This document shows, in pieces, positions 11,700 to 23,439 of a stretch of DNA of 64,000 nt. The translations under genes and the position numbers were made by a program. The notes beneath the pieces were generated by a model, which searched no databases, had not been told where the DNA came from, and saw nothing but the letters and a program-made list of their open reading frames with translations. This stretch comes from Cruorifilaria tuberocauda (taxonomy: Eukaryota; Nematoda; Chromadorea; Rhabditida; Onchocercidae): positions 1 through 64,000 of the forward strand of contig JABVXU010000215.1 of NCBI GenBank assembly GCA_013365365.1, given 5' to 3'. Position 1 is the stretch's first letter. Each line of letters begins with the position of its first letter.

Positions 11700-14440
11700 T
11701 TTAAAATAAAATGAGACAATAATGCCGGAAATGGTTATTATCTGGTTCTTCAGATAACGCTTCAGGCAAATTACAGCACTTGCAGTCTACATTCCACTTT
11801 TCCTGCAAAGCGGTACTGATAAACAAAACAATTACATAAATCTCAAATGTTTTTCACGGATTTTCAAGAGTATGTTTCTGATAAACAGTTAATTGAGAAT
11901 AATGATAAATAGTTTGGTATAATAATGTATATCTATACCAGTCATTTACGTTATTATAATGTATATAACATCGTAAAATTCATCTCCGCATGCTTCATTG
12001 TAAAATATTTAAATTGTGAAGTGTATAAAGATTAGATTACACAAAACAGAATAAAAATTTTTTAAGTGATCAGAGAAGAGAAAATAAAGAAATAATATGA
12101 ACCTTAAAGTGATCAAGAAACAGTAAATTTAAAATCGATAATCGTCAGTTCTCTAATTTTCCGGGAGAAAACAACTTCTTGGTCGAATAACTCGGTAGCT
12201 TAATCCATTTTCATGTAAGGTGGGATAATAGTTTTCGTGATGAACTACTGGACGTAGTATTATAAACGGTGGTTGTAAAAGTTTGATGCAAGTGGCATCG
12301 CTTCACGAAGTTGATATTGATGAGATGTGCGAGCGAACGCGGGGAGAGGAAGAGTGCGGGGTTGAGAGATTATTATAGAGAAATGTTGATAGATTCTCTT
12401 CACTCTTATAAATCATCAGCTATTATGACTTAAAAGAGATGTGACCTCTCTGTCAAATGATTCAATAGCATAAATCTCTTGATGGGATAATTTCATGGAT
12501 CGCAATCAGGATTTAATTTCCAGTCCATGTTAATTATTATATTTACATATTCACAAGTATATGAAAGAATATCATATAGAGAATATCAGGGTTTTGCTAT
12601 GGGATCAAAAGATTTCACGATGAGATAAGATGCTCATGCGTAACATTTAATTTAGTGGAACAGATTGATTATCATTATGAAGGAAGAAAGCGTGTATGAT
12701 AGGAGCAGAACAGTGTGAGCGATAAAGAAATGATATCGAATTGAGAACGATTAGGTCATTGAATTGATGATAAGGAATTTTACGGGGCACGATGATGAGC
12801 GGAAAAAATTGCACGGTAGCAAACAGGAGAGGGGCAGTAATCGATGTTCCACTCTCGACTACTCCTTCCCTCGATACACAGAAGCATATTTCGCTGTCTC
12901 TTTACTTCATCGATAAGCATGATGTATTGTTTTCTCATCAATTTCTTATTCCCTTTGTTTCTAGCATTATTTAATACCGGAAATTCGTGAGCATGTGATG
13001 TTTTACTGGTTAGATCATTAGATGTATACGTGTTTATTTCGTAATAGTTACTAGTTTTAGTGCTTACTAACAATTAAAATTTGATTAATGTCTGTTTGGA
13101 AATTTTATTCTGACAATTCTATCTTATTCTGAAATCAATTCAATTAGCTTGTTTAAAACACATGTATAAACGTGTACTGTGGACGTATACTGAAAGATGC
13201 GTGATTTACACACAAAATCTGGCTTTAAGATGTGAGCTATGAATACACTTTGACATACACTTTGAGACTTTAAGATATGGAAGGAGCTATTTCTATAGGT
13301 TCATTGAAATTAAGGTTGTTTAAAGGATAGATTAGTCTACAACGAATTTTATAATCATTGGAAGAGTTTTTTGAGCAATGATTGACGAGTGTTTAGTGCC
13401 AGGTTGTTGCATCGTCGAGTCTATTTCCAAGTTCGGAAAATTTAAGAAACCGGTACTATATTTAATAGAAGACATAATATTCTGCATGAAGTACTGGCGT
13501 ATTAGTGTTAGATAATAATAGTAACATCATAGTTTCGCTTTTCTTGTGCTTCAAAATTTCCAAAAAAAATCACTTTGCACTTTATGCAATATTATCATTT
13601 CTGATACCGTAAATACAAAAGATTGTAATAATCTTTATAAAACATCTCCTAAAAATACTTCAGTCGTGACAGTGATTAAAATTAAAATATTCCTAGATAT
13701 GAGTAGATATGAATTAAATCAAATAAATTAATTGATTAATAAACACGTATGTGAATTCCATTTTCCTTCAGCAATTTTAAAAAATAAAATCATATCTAAC
13801 AAAAAAAAATGTTATTGGTCCGTAGTTTGACTAATAACGAGAATAATGACAACAAGGAAAGCAATAATAACAGTAATATAATTGATATGATAAAAAAAGA
13901 TATGGAACATTTAATTTCAACCTGAAATATTGCGTTAGGTGCAAGAAAAAAAGCTTTGCAAGTCTGACTTTCTAAAAATAGTATATCTCGGGAGGTAATT
14001 ACGTGCAAAGCATATATCATCAGTTAAATATGCAAACTGGCATCACATCGGGTTCCTGTGATTGTGACTAAAATTCATGTGTCATTTTTGCACAATGAAG
14101 TTTGTTTCTCAGTTCAAATCTTATTCATTTTTACAAGAATTACAGATCGATTCTTGTTGATTTATATGAGAAAACAAGTTTTTACGAATCGAATTTCTCA
14201 ATCGTAAAAGCGGAACATCAATCAATTTTCATGCAATCAGAATCAGAACTGAATCGAAATCAGAGCAGAGCAGTGAATAAAGCATATCAGAAAGTACGGG
14301 AAGAGAAAAAAATTGGAAAAAATAGTACGAAGTATAGAAATAGCTAATGACAGAGTGGTGGAGGAGATTTTTTGCTATCGTGGAAATGATAACAAATGTG
14401 GCATATGATTTAACTGATTTTTCATTGGCACTCATTGCTT
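11700..14440. other. intergenic DNA between divergent genes
   Basis: About 2.7 kb upstream of both the TMCC gene (-) and the LACTB2-like gene (+), so it should hold both promoters. A short G-rich stretch at 12325-12365 stands out from the AT-rich background. Open frames at 12780-13073 and 14102-14347 lack splice context or domains. No RNA gene recognised. Confidence 0.45.
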
Positions 14441-14450
14441 ATTGCTTTAG
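14441..14450 (+). promoter_or_regulatory. candidate spliced-leader acceptor, LACTB2-like gene
   Basis: ATTGCTTTAG ends four bases upstream of the ATG at 14455. This spacing is typical of nematode trans-splice sites and decides the start: an in-frame upstream ATG at 14347 would add 36 residues with no counterpart in animal LACTB2. Confidence 0.5.
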
Positions 14451-14454
14451 CAAA

Positions 14455-17190
14455 ATGCTTCCTGCTAAAAAGATTTCCAGTTTAACTGGACTTGATCCGA
14501 TTAGCCAATTATCGACAAATGTTTGCCGAATTTTGGGTCAAAATCCAGGACCATTTACACTTCAAGGAACTAATACATATTTGGTCGGAGCCACCGAAGA
14601 GTGAACATTTTACATTTTTTTCTTTATCCTTTTCGATAAAACAATAAAAAGGCATTTGTAAATTGATTAGTTTTAGTTTTTTTAAGATTCATTATTGTCT
14701 CAAATTTAGCTCATTATGAATTTATTTATTGAATTAAATAAAGTTGCTGATACTTAGTCGATAAATTCATTGAAATGAAATGATTATATATTTATATCGG
14801 TCCGATGCTTAAATGTTGTAAAAATTTCTTCCTACCATTCAGCTCTTCTTTATACTAAAGCATTGAAGATCTGACTGTCATATATATCGCTTAAAAGAAA
14901 TGATAACTAATTAGATCCTGATATAATTTTGATGATCGGTTCAAGCATATTCTGACTCAGTCATATTTTGAAAATGAAAAAGTAATTTTATTTATGTAGC
15001 CTAGATTGATATAGCGGGAAAGGATGTATAATGAAATATTTATGGAATTCAAACGGATTTGCAGCATTGTCGTATAATGTCGGTATTGTGTCTGAGAAGT
15101 TCGGAGGTGGAGTAGTAATCGATTCTAAGCTAATAGAACACTTTTGTAACATTCGATGAATAACAAGATTAATATTTTTTAATTCTATTTAAAGTCAAGT
15201 TTTTTGAGTTAGAGTTCATTCACTTATGGAAGGATAGAATTTAGAAGGCTGAAGTTTCGGCATGTTGTTTTTGATTCAGGACAGTTCAAGATCAAAAACT
15301 TGCTTTCTATTTTGCTCTGCTTATTGACTTCAGGCATAATTTAAGAGCGTCTTAGATAAATCCCTATTCATTATCTCAGACAGACAGGCTCAAATAAGGA
15401 TGGATAAGTGTAAGACAGTGTAAAATAGGGGACCTGCAGTGCTAATCTTACATTTATCCATTCTTATTCTTCATTTCTAAATTCTGATATTCTGTCTATT
15501 TTGTCTAGTTTGTAATATCAAAATATAAATTTTCTCTGTTTCCAGGAAAATTCTAATCGACTGTGGTGACAATGGAGTGGAACAGTACATTGATTATTTG
15601 AAGGAAGCACTGGGTGGTAATAGAATAAGATTGATTATTTGCACACATTGGCATAATGATCATATTGGTGGTATACCGGATATTTTCAAACATGTAGTTA
15701 TTTTCTTTACTTTTCAATCATTTTTGATTATTTCCCGATTTGAACTTCTTACGAATTCATAAAGAATCTTCAACTATGCTCATTAAAGTTTCTGGATTTT
15801 AGCCATAACTCGTAACTAAGATTAAATTTCTCCTCATTATTATATTTTTCAAAAATGTATGAGACTATCTGATTGCATACAAATACATTAAGAAAGTAAA
15901 TAAGTTACATTATAAAAAAAATTTAATGCAATTTATTAAAGGTGACGAATGGACCAGTGCCAGTTCATAAACTTGAAAGGACAGACGCGCGAGAAGTGGA
16001 CAACATAAAATTTGATTACATATCACCAGGAAGTGTCATTACAGCCCCTGGAGTTACCCTTAGGTAATGTTTTAAACTTCTTATAAAGTATTAGGGATTA
16101 ACCGCTATTCAGCCTTAATCTGCGGTGCACATTTTCTTCTGCTTATCAAAGATTATGATAAAAATTCATATCCTATAGTAGCTTGAATCAAATTTGAATT
16201 CAACGTGAGCCATTCTGACATTGAATATAAAATTTGTTTAAACTTATTTTTGCTTGATTTGAATTTGCTTGGTTTGAAACCATATAAAAAATGCGCTTTT
16301 CTTTTCAGATTTCGTGATTTTATTTAGGCTGCTATTATCCTAGAGAAGTAATTTCTTTTAAGCTGTACAGTAAACTGTAGGTGTTTGCGGCTTGAATTTT
16401 GATAATTATTCAATAAAAATATGATAACAAAGAAGATTTAATTAAGTTGCAGATGTATTGCAACGCCCGGGCATACATCCGATCATATCTCTCTTTACTT
16501 TGAAGAAGAAGGTAGCCTCTTCAGCGGTGACTGCATACTCGGTGAAAGTAGTTCTGTATTCGAAGATCTGTATGATTATATGCATTCTTTGGAAGTATTA
16601 TCGAAACTTAATATTACTAAGTATGTGTTTTAATCTTCTTTTGTTATTGTTATAAAAATATACAATTAAAAGTCTTGCTGTCAATATCTTACTAATGAAT
16701 GATAATTTCCAGGATATATCCAGGACATGGAGCAGTTATTGAGAAAGGTTTGGAGAAAATTCATGAATATATAGCACACCGGAAGAAGCGTGAAGACGAA
16801 ATATTGAAGATATTAGAAAATAGAGCATCGGCATCTACTATGCAAATTACCAATTTAATTTATAAAGTAAGTTTTCTCAATGCTTTTTAATTATTATGTT
16901 ATAAAAATTTTCCGCTTATTTAAATGAAAAATTAAAAGCACGCAGTTGGCAAAGTCCACGTTTTAAAAAAAATTATCGTGTGAAGTTCCTCTGCAATCTC
17001 CACTAATTACGTTTATATCCAATTTATTTTTCAGGATATATCTTGGTCAGTAAAATTGGGAGCTGTAAACAATGTGAGTAAGCATTTAATGAAGCTTATG
17101 AAAGAAAATAAGGTTGAACAAATCGGTTTTGATATCTATCGACTAAATAACGCTGATATAGGACAAAAAATTACTCATTCTCATAATTGA
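14455..17190 (+). CDS. LACTB2: LACTB2-type metallo-beta-lactamase-fold endoribonuclease
   Basis: Exons 14455-14600, 15546-15693, 15942-16063, 16453-16620, 16713-16866, 17035-17190 join in phase to 297 aa (human LACTB2 has 288). The N-terminal block [21 protein letters not shown] is the family signature. All metal ligands are present: THWHNDH (His83, His85, Asp87, His88), PGHTSDH (His146), FSGD (Asp165) and YPGHG (His200). A C-terminal winged-helix-like segment follows (REDEILKIL through the last exon). Known LACTB2 is a mitochondrial-matrix endoribonuclease acting on single-stranded RNA with two zinc ions; the intact site implies activity here. An alternative start at 14347 would add a hydrophobic N-terminus that might act as a targeting segment. 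AATAAA at 17217-17222 lies 26 bases past the stop. Confidence 0.92.
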
Positions 17191-17216
17191 TATGATTTTG
17201 TTTGTTACATATGCGG

Positions 17217-17222
17217 AATAAA
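17217..17222 (+). terminator. poly(A) signal after LACTB2-like gene
   Basis: AATAAA lies 26 bases downstream of the TGA, consistent with a short nematode 3' UTR. Confidence 0.5.
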
Positions 17223-19861
17223 TAATTTATTCATTAAACGAACAAGTATATTAACAAATAAACACTGGCAAAATTCAAATTAAATCTGTTCATATATGTA
17301 CTGATGCGATAACATTCACTAATTTTTCGTAGATATCACCATAAAAAAAAAGAGTAAAATTCGTTAAGCAAGTGAACTGATTGTCTTTATAAATTGAGTA
17401 GGTATCATATAACAATTATCGAAAAAGTGAAAAACAAACACACTTATGCATATAATGAGATAAAGACTCACTATTATGCTTCATACTAGGGAAATAATTA
17501 GAATTGGCACTGAGTACTGATTTTACGGGTATTGAGTAATACTAAGAGGGTAGAATGATACAGTTACGAACAATTATATTGCAATGTCCAGGAAAGTATA
17601 TAGCTTTTCAAATAAGCAGATTATTTGCAAGTTGCGTTAAAGTATGAGGTCATGATAACTACTACATAATTGATGCCTACATAATTAGTTATTTAACTCA
17701 ACCTGATCCTTTGTTGAGTTTTTTGAAGCGAATTTTACGTATTTTCCATTGAATCAGGTTATTAAAATCCCAAGTTTAAATTTCTTAAACTCATATTTTG
17801 TGATACAAAGCATTGCAACAGTCAGATGCATCACATTGCATGTCCAACTCGTTTAATGCTTTCTATTGTTTAGACAATCTAAGCTTTATTTATCTTTTGC
17901 ATTGCGATGAAATTATTCTTATTTGTAAGAAGTGTCAAAGATAAAGCAAATTTTTATTAGCTCTGTTCAATTATCAATATTTTAAAATCGATGGTAGAAT
18001 AACGGATAGCTGAAGAAATTCCTTTCTTGTATTTACATCATCTCCTGAGGTATCGAGAAATGTGCTGATCGAAACATCTATACATCACTTTACTAACTGA
18101 CCTCTTCAACTTCGAAGTTGTTAATTATTATTGCTATGTTATCATTCCATGAACGATTGATTAATCATTCCTACTATCATGATAAATTCCGTAAGAATAT
18201 AATAGTGATTAATTCGGGTTTCTAATATATATTCTAAAGACTTTTGTTTTATCATCTAATATTTTCGGTCATTGTTCATTTTACTACTGTAATCTCAGCT
18301 TCAATAATCTTTTTAATTAAAATTAATCCTTTTACTATAAATTAAACTGGTTTATATATTATCTGTCATCTTGAGAGTGTTATAAACAAGAGAACTTGAA
18401 TTGTGCTACCTGTTGCTTTTCCAGTTTTTCATTCTCTTTTTTTGTCTTTAAGTGAAGAAAATAGGAAGAATGAGAAGTGATCGGATGAAAACATCTTTTG
18501 TTTATTTATTAATTCATTTATTTCATCATCAATTAAGCATATAATTAAGCTGTTTTCCATTTCTTTGAATTGATCGATTATGAAATCATCAGTTTCTTCA
18601 TCATCAATACTTATTTCTACCTTTCCTAAAACTAATCATCATTTATGATCTGTTTACATTAATGCGAATGGTCCGCTCATTTCTACGCTTGTCTATTCAA
18701 CTTCATCATCCAGATGAAGTTGAAATTACGCCAATGTTGTATTTTCATCTTTACTTCCACACTTCCCTACTTCTTCCAGTATCAGTATCAGAAAATCAAT
18801 CTGTCATTGCCCGGAAATTCTTTTAGAAAATTTCCATTTACATAAGAACACAACAAGAGAGAAAGAGAGACAGAGAGAGAGCGCGCAATGTCCCGAAATT
18901 TTTTTTGAATCTTTAGCTTTTACAATTCACTTTTGTAGCTTAATTTTTGTAAATTAATATTAGCGGATAATTTAATCACGATTTTTTAAGCTAATGTATT
19001 AATTAATTTATTATTCTCATTAGTAAATTGTCTTGAAATGTTAGTAGCAATTCAGCAAGAATAACGTAACGGGATATTGTACTATTATTCATTACTGGAA
19101 AGATATTTATTTCCAGAAGAAAGCAGACTATTTTTTCAGTGAATAAATCAAATTGATAAATGTATAGAGACAAGAGCATGGATAAGTTTATATGATCAAA
19201 AAGAATTGCAAATGATGGCGACGGTTGATTCTTGCGTTGTTTCGTCGTAAATTTATCAGCCGAGAAAAGTTTTCCCATCCAACAAGCTACCACCAATCCT
19301 ATCATTATTTTCCCTTTCTTTCACCCATTAAAAATGTTCTTTTCAATAACATTTTTGAAGGAAAATCAGCGAGAGCGGACGATGTACGAACAAGTATATT
19401 TGAAATTGTCGTCAGTAAATTGCCGATCGATCTCTTAAATAATAAATTCATCTCATCAGAACGATCAATCAATGCGACATCGTTAGTACCAACCAGTCAT
19501 CTATCTCTTTACCTTTACCTTTACTTTTACCTATCGTCCCTCATCCGCTGAGCTATTGTCACTGTTTGTTTCCAATATCATTACAACAAAAATATCATTA
19601 GCATAATCCCTAACTCAATACTCTCGTTATTTATTATTGTTTTACTACTGTTCATCTCGTCATTATTGTTATTGTTTATTGTTGTGTTTATTTAAATTAC
19701 AGGTCAATAGCACGATTTTATCAGATGTCATTTTGTTTTTTTATAATCGCTGAAGGATATCGCGGAAGAGTGGAATTCACAGATGTATTTGTTAATCGAT
19801 TGATTGTTATCTGATTTAATTCATCATTTTATCATATCTATGAGTATTTTCAGCAATGATA
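17223..19861. other. intergenic DNA upstream of the Ly6-like gene
   Basis: About 2.6 kb with no recognisable gene. Overlapping open frames on both strands around 19003-19551 are mutually exclusive and show no domain or splice support. It contains a GA microsatellite at 18855-18885. Confidence 0.45.
18855..18885. repeat. GA-rich microsatellite
   Basis: An interrupted (GA)n run ends in GCGCGC. Simple repeat with no sign of coding. Confidence 0.7.
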
Positions 19862-19871
19862 TTCTTTCCAG
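19862..19871 (+). promoter_or_regulatory. candidate spliced-leader acceptor, Ly6-like gene
   Basis: TTCTTTCCAG ends 10 bases upstream of the ATG at 19882, a near-perfect nematode 3' splice site with no upstream coding exon. It supports the choice of this start codon and the signal peptide that follows. Confidence 0.5.
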
Positions 19872-19881
19872 TCATTTTAAC

Positions 19882-22684
19882 ATGATTGAAGTAATTTTTG
19901 GAAGCCATTTCATAACGATTATTACAATTCTTGCTATTTATGCTACCAGAAATGAAAATATTGCATTAGGTGCAAAAAAAATATGGACCGAGCAGGATGA
20001 AGCACGACGAATTGAACAGGTTGTTTGGTACATTTATCATTGATTTAATTTATTTTACATTTTAATTAAATTTTTCTAAGTATATTAAAATGTCCCTTTT
20101 CCAGTTTAAATAAATCTTTTTGAATTTAAATTCATTTTATTAAACTTTTAGGAATAGGAGAAAAAGCTTTTTTTTTCTTGTTTTTAGATTTTTAATAAAT
20201 GAATTTGAAATATTACTTTTATTGATTGCTTTTTATGAACAATAAACATTGAAATCATTTCCAAAATGATGCATTAACACTTTTCTGCATTATCTCCAAG
20301 TAAAATCTTTCATTTCCTATCACGTAAACTGAGCGCACTGAGCGCATTTGTCCTTCATTTCACTCCCATCACATTGATGACAATCTCTCATTTACAGTGA
20401 CAACAATTTGTTGTTTGTCATTTTAATTGTTTACCTGAATATAATATTAAAATGACACCAATTAAAATGGGAAGGGAAGAAAGGAATTCTTTTACTCAAA
20501 TCAAATTAAATATTTCAAAAATTTCAATTTTATTTATAAAAAAAATTAACAAATTATTAATGAATGAAATGAAATAAATTAAAGATAATGAGAGAGGAAG
20601 AGATGGAATATGAAATGGAACAACGCTCACAATCACCTGTTAATGATATGATTGACGGTGATGTGATACGAAAAGATTATCCGATGACTGAATCTTATCA
20701 GTATAAAAAAGAAACCTTACCAACAGTTACATTTTCCAATACGATTACTATCAAATCAGGTAAATTTATTGATTTATTATCTTTATTGAATAAAGTGGGA
20801 ATCGATGATCTTTGTTGATAGATAAGTTAATCATTCATTATACATCCAAGCTATCTTCGTTATCTTTTTTTTTCATCAGTTAATTTGAATAGATTTTTCT
20901 TAAAAATGGTTAAATTATCGAATTCAAAAATTGAAATCTTTCAAATTTTACGATTTTTTTTGTGCTGTAAAAATAGGAAAAGAATTTGAATAGAAATTTT
21001 ATGTGAAAGATTTTCATAATTTCTATTTTACAATAATGATAAAGGTATAGTATTGTGTAAGTGTAAAGAACAGCTCGTCACAGGTTCGAAGTAAAGTTGA
21101 ACTGTTGGTGAATTGAGGTGGTCAGTCAAATTAATGTTTTATAAAAGTGCATGGTTTCACATATGTAATACTAATTAGAAATTAATTAGGCTATTTTTAT
21201 ATTTAATTGAGGGGAAATAACACTTTGAATATAATAAATCTATTTTAAACACTATAGTTTCTAATCACAATGTATTGAGTAAAATTCCCAAAATAACTCA
21301 CAATTATAATATAAAGATGCATCCCTTTTTCTTGCATTAAAAATAACCCAATTAACTTAATAATCAACTTTCTAATTAGTATTGCATATGTGAAATTATG
21401 TGCTTTTATAGACACATTAATTTGACTGAATATTTGGGAGAATTAAACTTTGAAAAATCCAATAGTTCCATACTTTACATCAAATGATGTAGAGTCTGAG
21501 AAATGAGCGTAAGGGCAAAACTTGAATTTAATTACTTTAATTTAATTTGATTTAATTATTTTTTAAAAAAAAGAAACACCTTTGTCAGTGCTATTCACAG
21601 ATAACAGTTATTGGTGCTATCACTGTACAAGTCCATTAAACATAATGAGCGGAAACATGCAACGTGCGATTGAAAAGTTCCTAAGCATTCGTCGAACAAC
21701 TTATCCAGTTCAAGTGAAAAACATGCGATGCTCAGAACCACGTAATTTGACGGAATTAGCTGTGGAGCATTGTCGACATCCGTACTGCCAGACGTTAATT
21801 TTGACAGATCACGAAACCGGTTTCTTATTATTCTGTTAATAACATTATTTAAATATTCAAAAACAAATTATTAATTAAGCGTAGGAATATTGATAAATAA
21901 ATTGATCATTTTAGATTTATTCAAAATTTATTTCATGCAGCGGCTAATATTATCATATCAGTTATAGTCAGTCAAATTTTGCACAACTGTGATATCTGTT
22001 TTAAATATATCTTCATTTCTGGTATTTATACAAGACAACCTTGCTTGTTTTGGATTATTATTTTCATAATTATCAAGGATTTTTTAATTCAATATTGTTG
22101 ATAATTTTCAATACTTTCAAGTTTTATTTCCTTTTATTCTTAAATGATTTTTTGCATTTTTCATAATTAAGAAATTATCGATTTATTAATTAGAAAAAAA
22201 TAAAGTGTAAAAATTTTGAAAACTAAAAAAAAGAAATTTCAATATCATTCAGGTTCGGCATTTACAATACGTGGCTGTGCGGAAACGTTTGGAGCAATAA
22301 ACGAGAAACTGCTTGAGGCACGTAGTGATAATAGCTGCCAAAGGTATCACGATTGATATGTAATTCAGTAATCTTTCCTTTTTTTCAAAAATTTAAATGA
22401 TAAGATCAAAGAAAATACTATCAATGAATGTACAAATTGATAAACAAATTAAAAGTATGAGAAAAAAAATGAAGAGAAACTTTTTCAGACTACACGATCA
22501 GCTCGATATACAGGAATGTATCTGTAGGTATCGACGATACTGCTATCCAGGCGCAAAACGTCATTATTTTGACACGTCAGCAGAAACATTCATGTCCTTA
22601 GCACCAGCTGATAATATCATATCTACTATATTTTATTATATTTTATTAATTTGTTTAAGGTTTGCGTTTTATGATCATTTTTAG
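19882..22684 (+). CDS. Secreted cysteine-rich Ly6/three-finger-like protein, probably membrane anchored
   Basis: Exons 19882-20019, 20585-20759, 21601-21819 (or from 21589), 22253-22343, 22489-22684 join in phase to 272 aa. Residues 1-20 form a hydrophobic signal peptide. Residues about 47-104 are an acidic, Glu/Met/Asp-rich linker. A ten-cysteine module follows: YWCYHCTSP, MRC, EHC, PYC, RGC, NSC, QECIC and RYC. The CxxC start and closely spaced terminal cysteines resemble the Ly6/uPAR fold of nematode surface proteins, although the usual final Cys-Asn is absent. The last 20 or so residues are hydrophobic (IISTIFYYILLICLRFAFY), which fits a GPI-anchor signal or a TM tail. The first donor (GTTGTT) is unusual. 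The family call rests on the cysteine pattern alone; the exon chain is better supported than the fold. Confidence 0.7.
21122..21430. mobile_element. MITE-like element with ~60-bp terminal inverted repeats
   Basis: The left arm (21122-21182, beginning TCAGTCAAATTAATG) is the near-exact reverse complement of the right arm (about 21370-21429, ending CATTAATTTGACTGA). A non-coding centre of roughly 190 bp separates them. It lies in the intron between the second and third exons of the Ly6-like gene. No transposase is encoded, so it would be non-autonomous. The arms differ at a handful of positions, which suggests an old insertion. Target-site duplication is not obvious. Confidence 0.7.
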
Positions 22685-23439
22685 CATACTTCTCTTAGGT
22701 GTGTTGTTGTATGGCTTTGAATTTGAATTTCATCCTTTCAAGATAATTTATTAATTGAAAATATCTGAAATAATTAGAAATATCACCAAAAAAAGTCACA
22801 CACAAGCAAGAATGAATCGTAGAAGATAAGATGTTAAAAACGATAAACAGGTGATAATATTATTAATGTGTATTTTATTTGCTTTAATGATTTCTGGTAT
22901 CTTCTATTGCCAATGTATAACAATTAAACGAAACAAATTTCAAATTATGTTGGTTTTTCATCATTTTTCAAAAGTATCACTGCAATACCATTCCTGTTTT
23001 CGACAAATGCTCGATACAACGTATAAAGCAGCAACCAATTAATCAGAATAGCAGTTGAAGTTAGCAATAACACCTGGAATGGATGATAATTTTACTAATT
23101 AATCTAAAAACAACCACAATTTAATTAATTAGTTAATAATAAAATCTGCAAACGATGGTAATTTTATTAATTTTTTATTTTACATTTTGCATAAACAAAT
23201 TTCATTTATCATCGAGCATATATCGAGAAATGTAAATGAAATGCATGTTGACCTTGAAATTATAAGCTTATCGTAAGCATAATAATTTAAAAAGTTAAAA
23301 ATATAGCATCGCTAATTACTCAATAAACTTTAAACTGATAGAATGAATTATATCAAATTCAAAAATATTCAATGATTTATTGAATAAATAAAATTGAAGA
23401 GAATATTAGAAAAGTATATTCATCGTTCAATTCTTTTAG

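Noticed and set aside
12780..13073. Overlapping open frames on both strands upstream of the TMCC gene
   Set aside because: No domain, and neither joins in phase to the TMCC exons with good splice sites.
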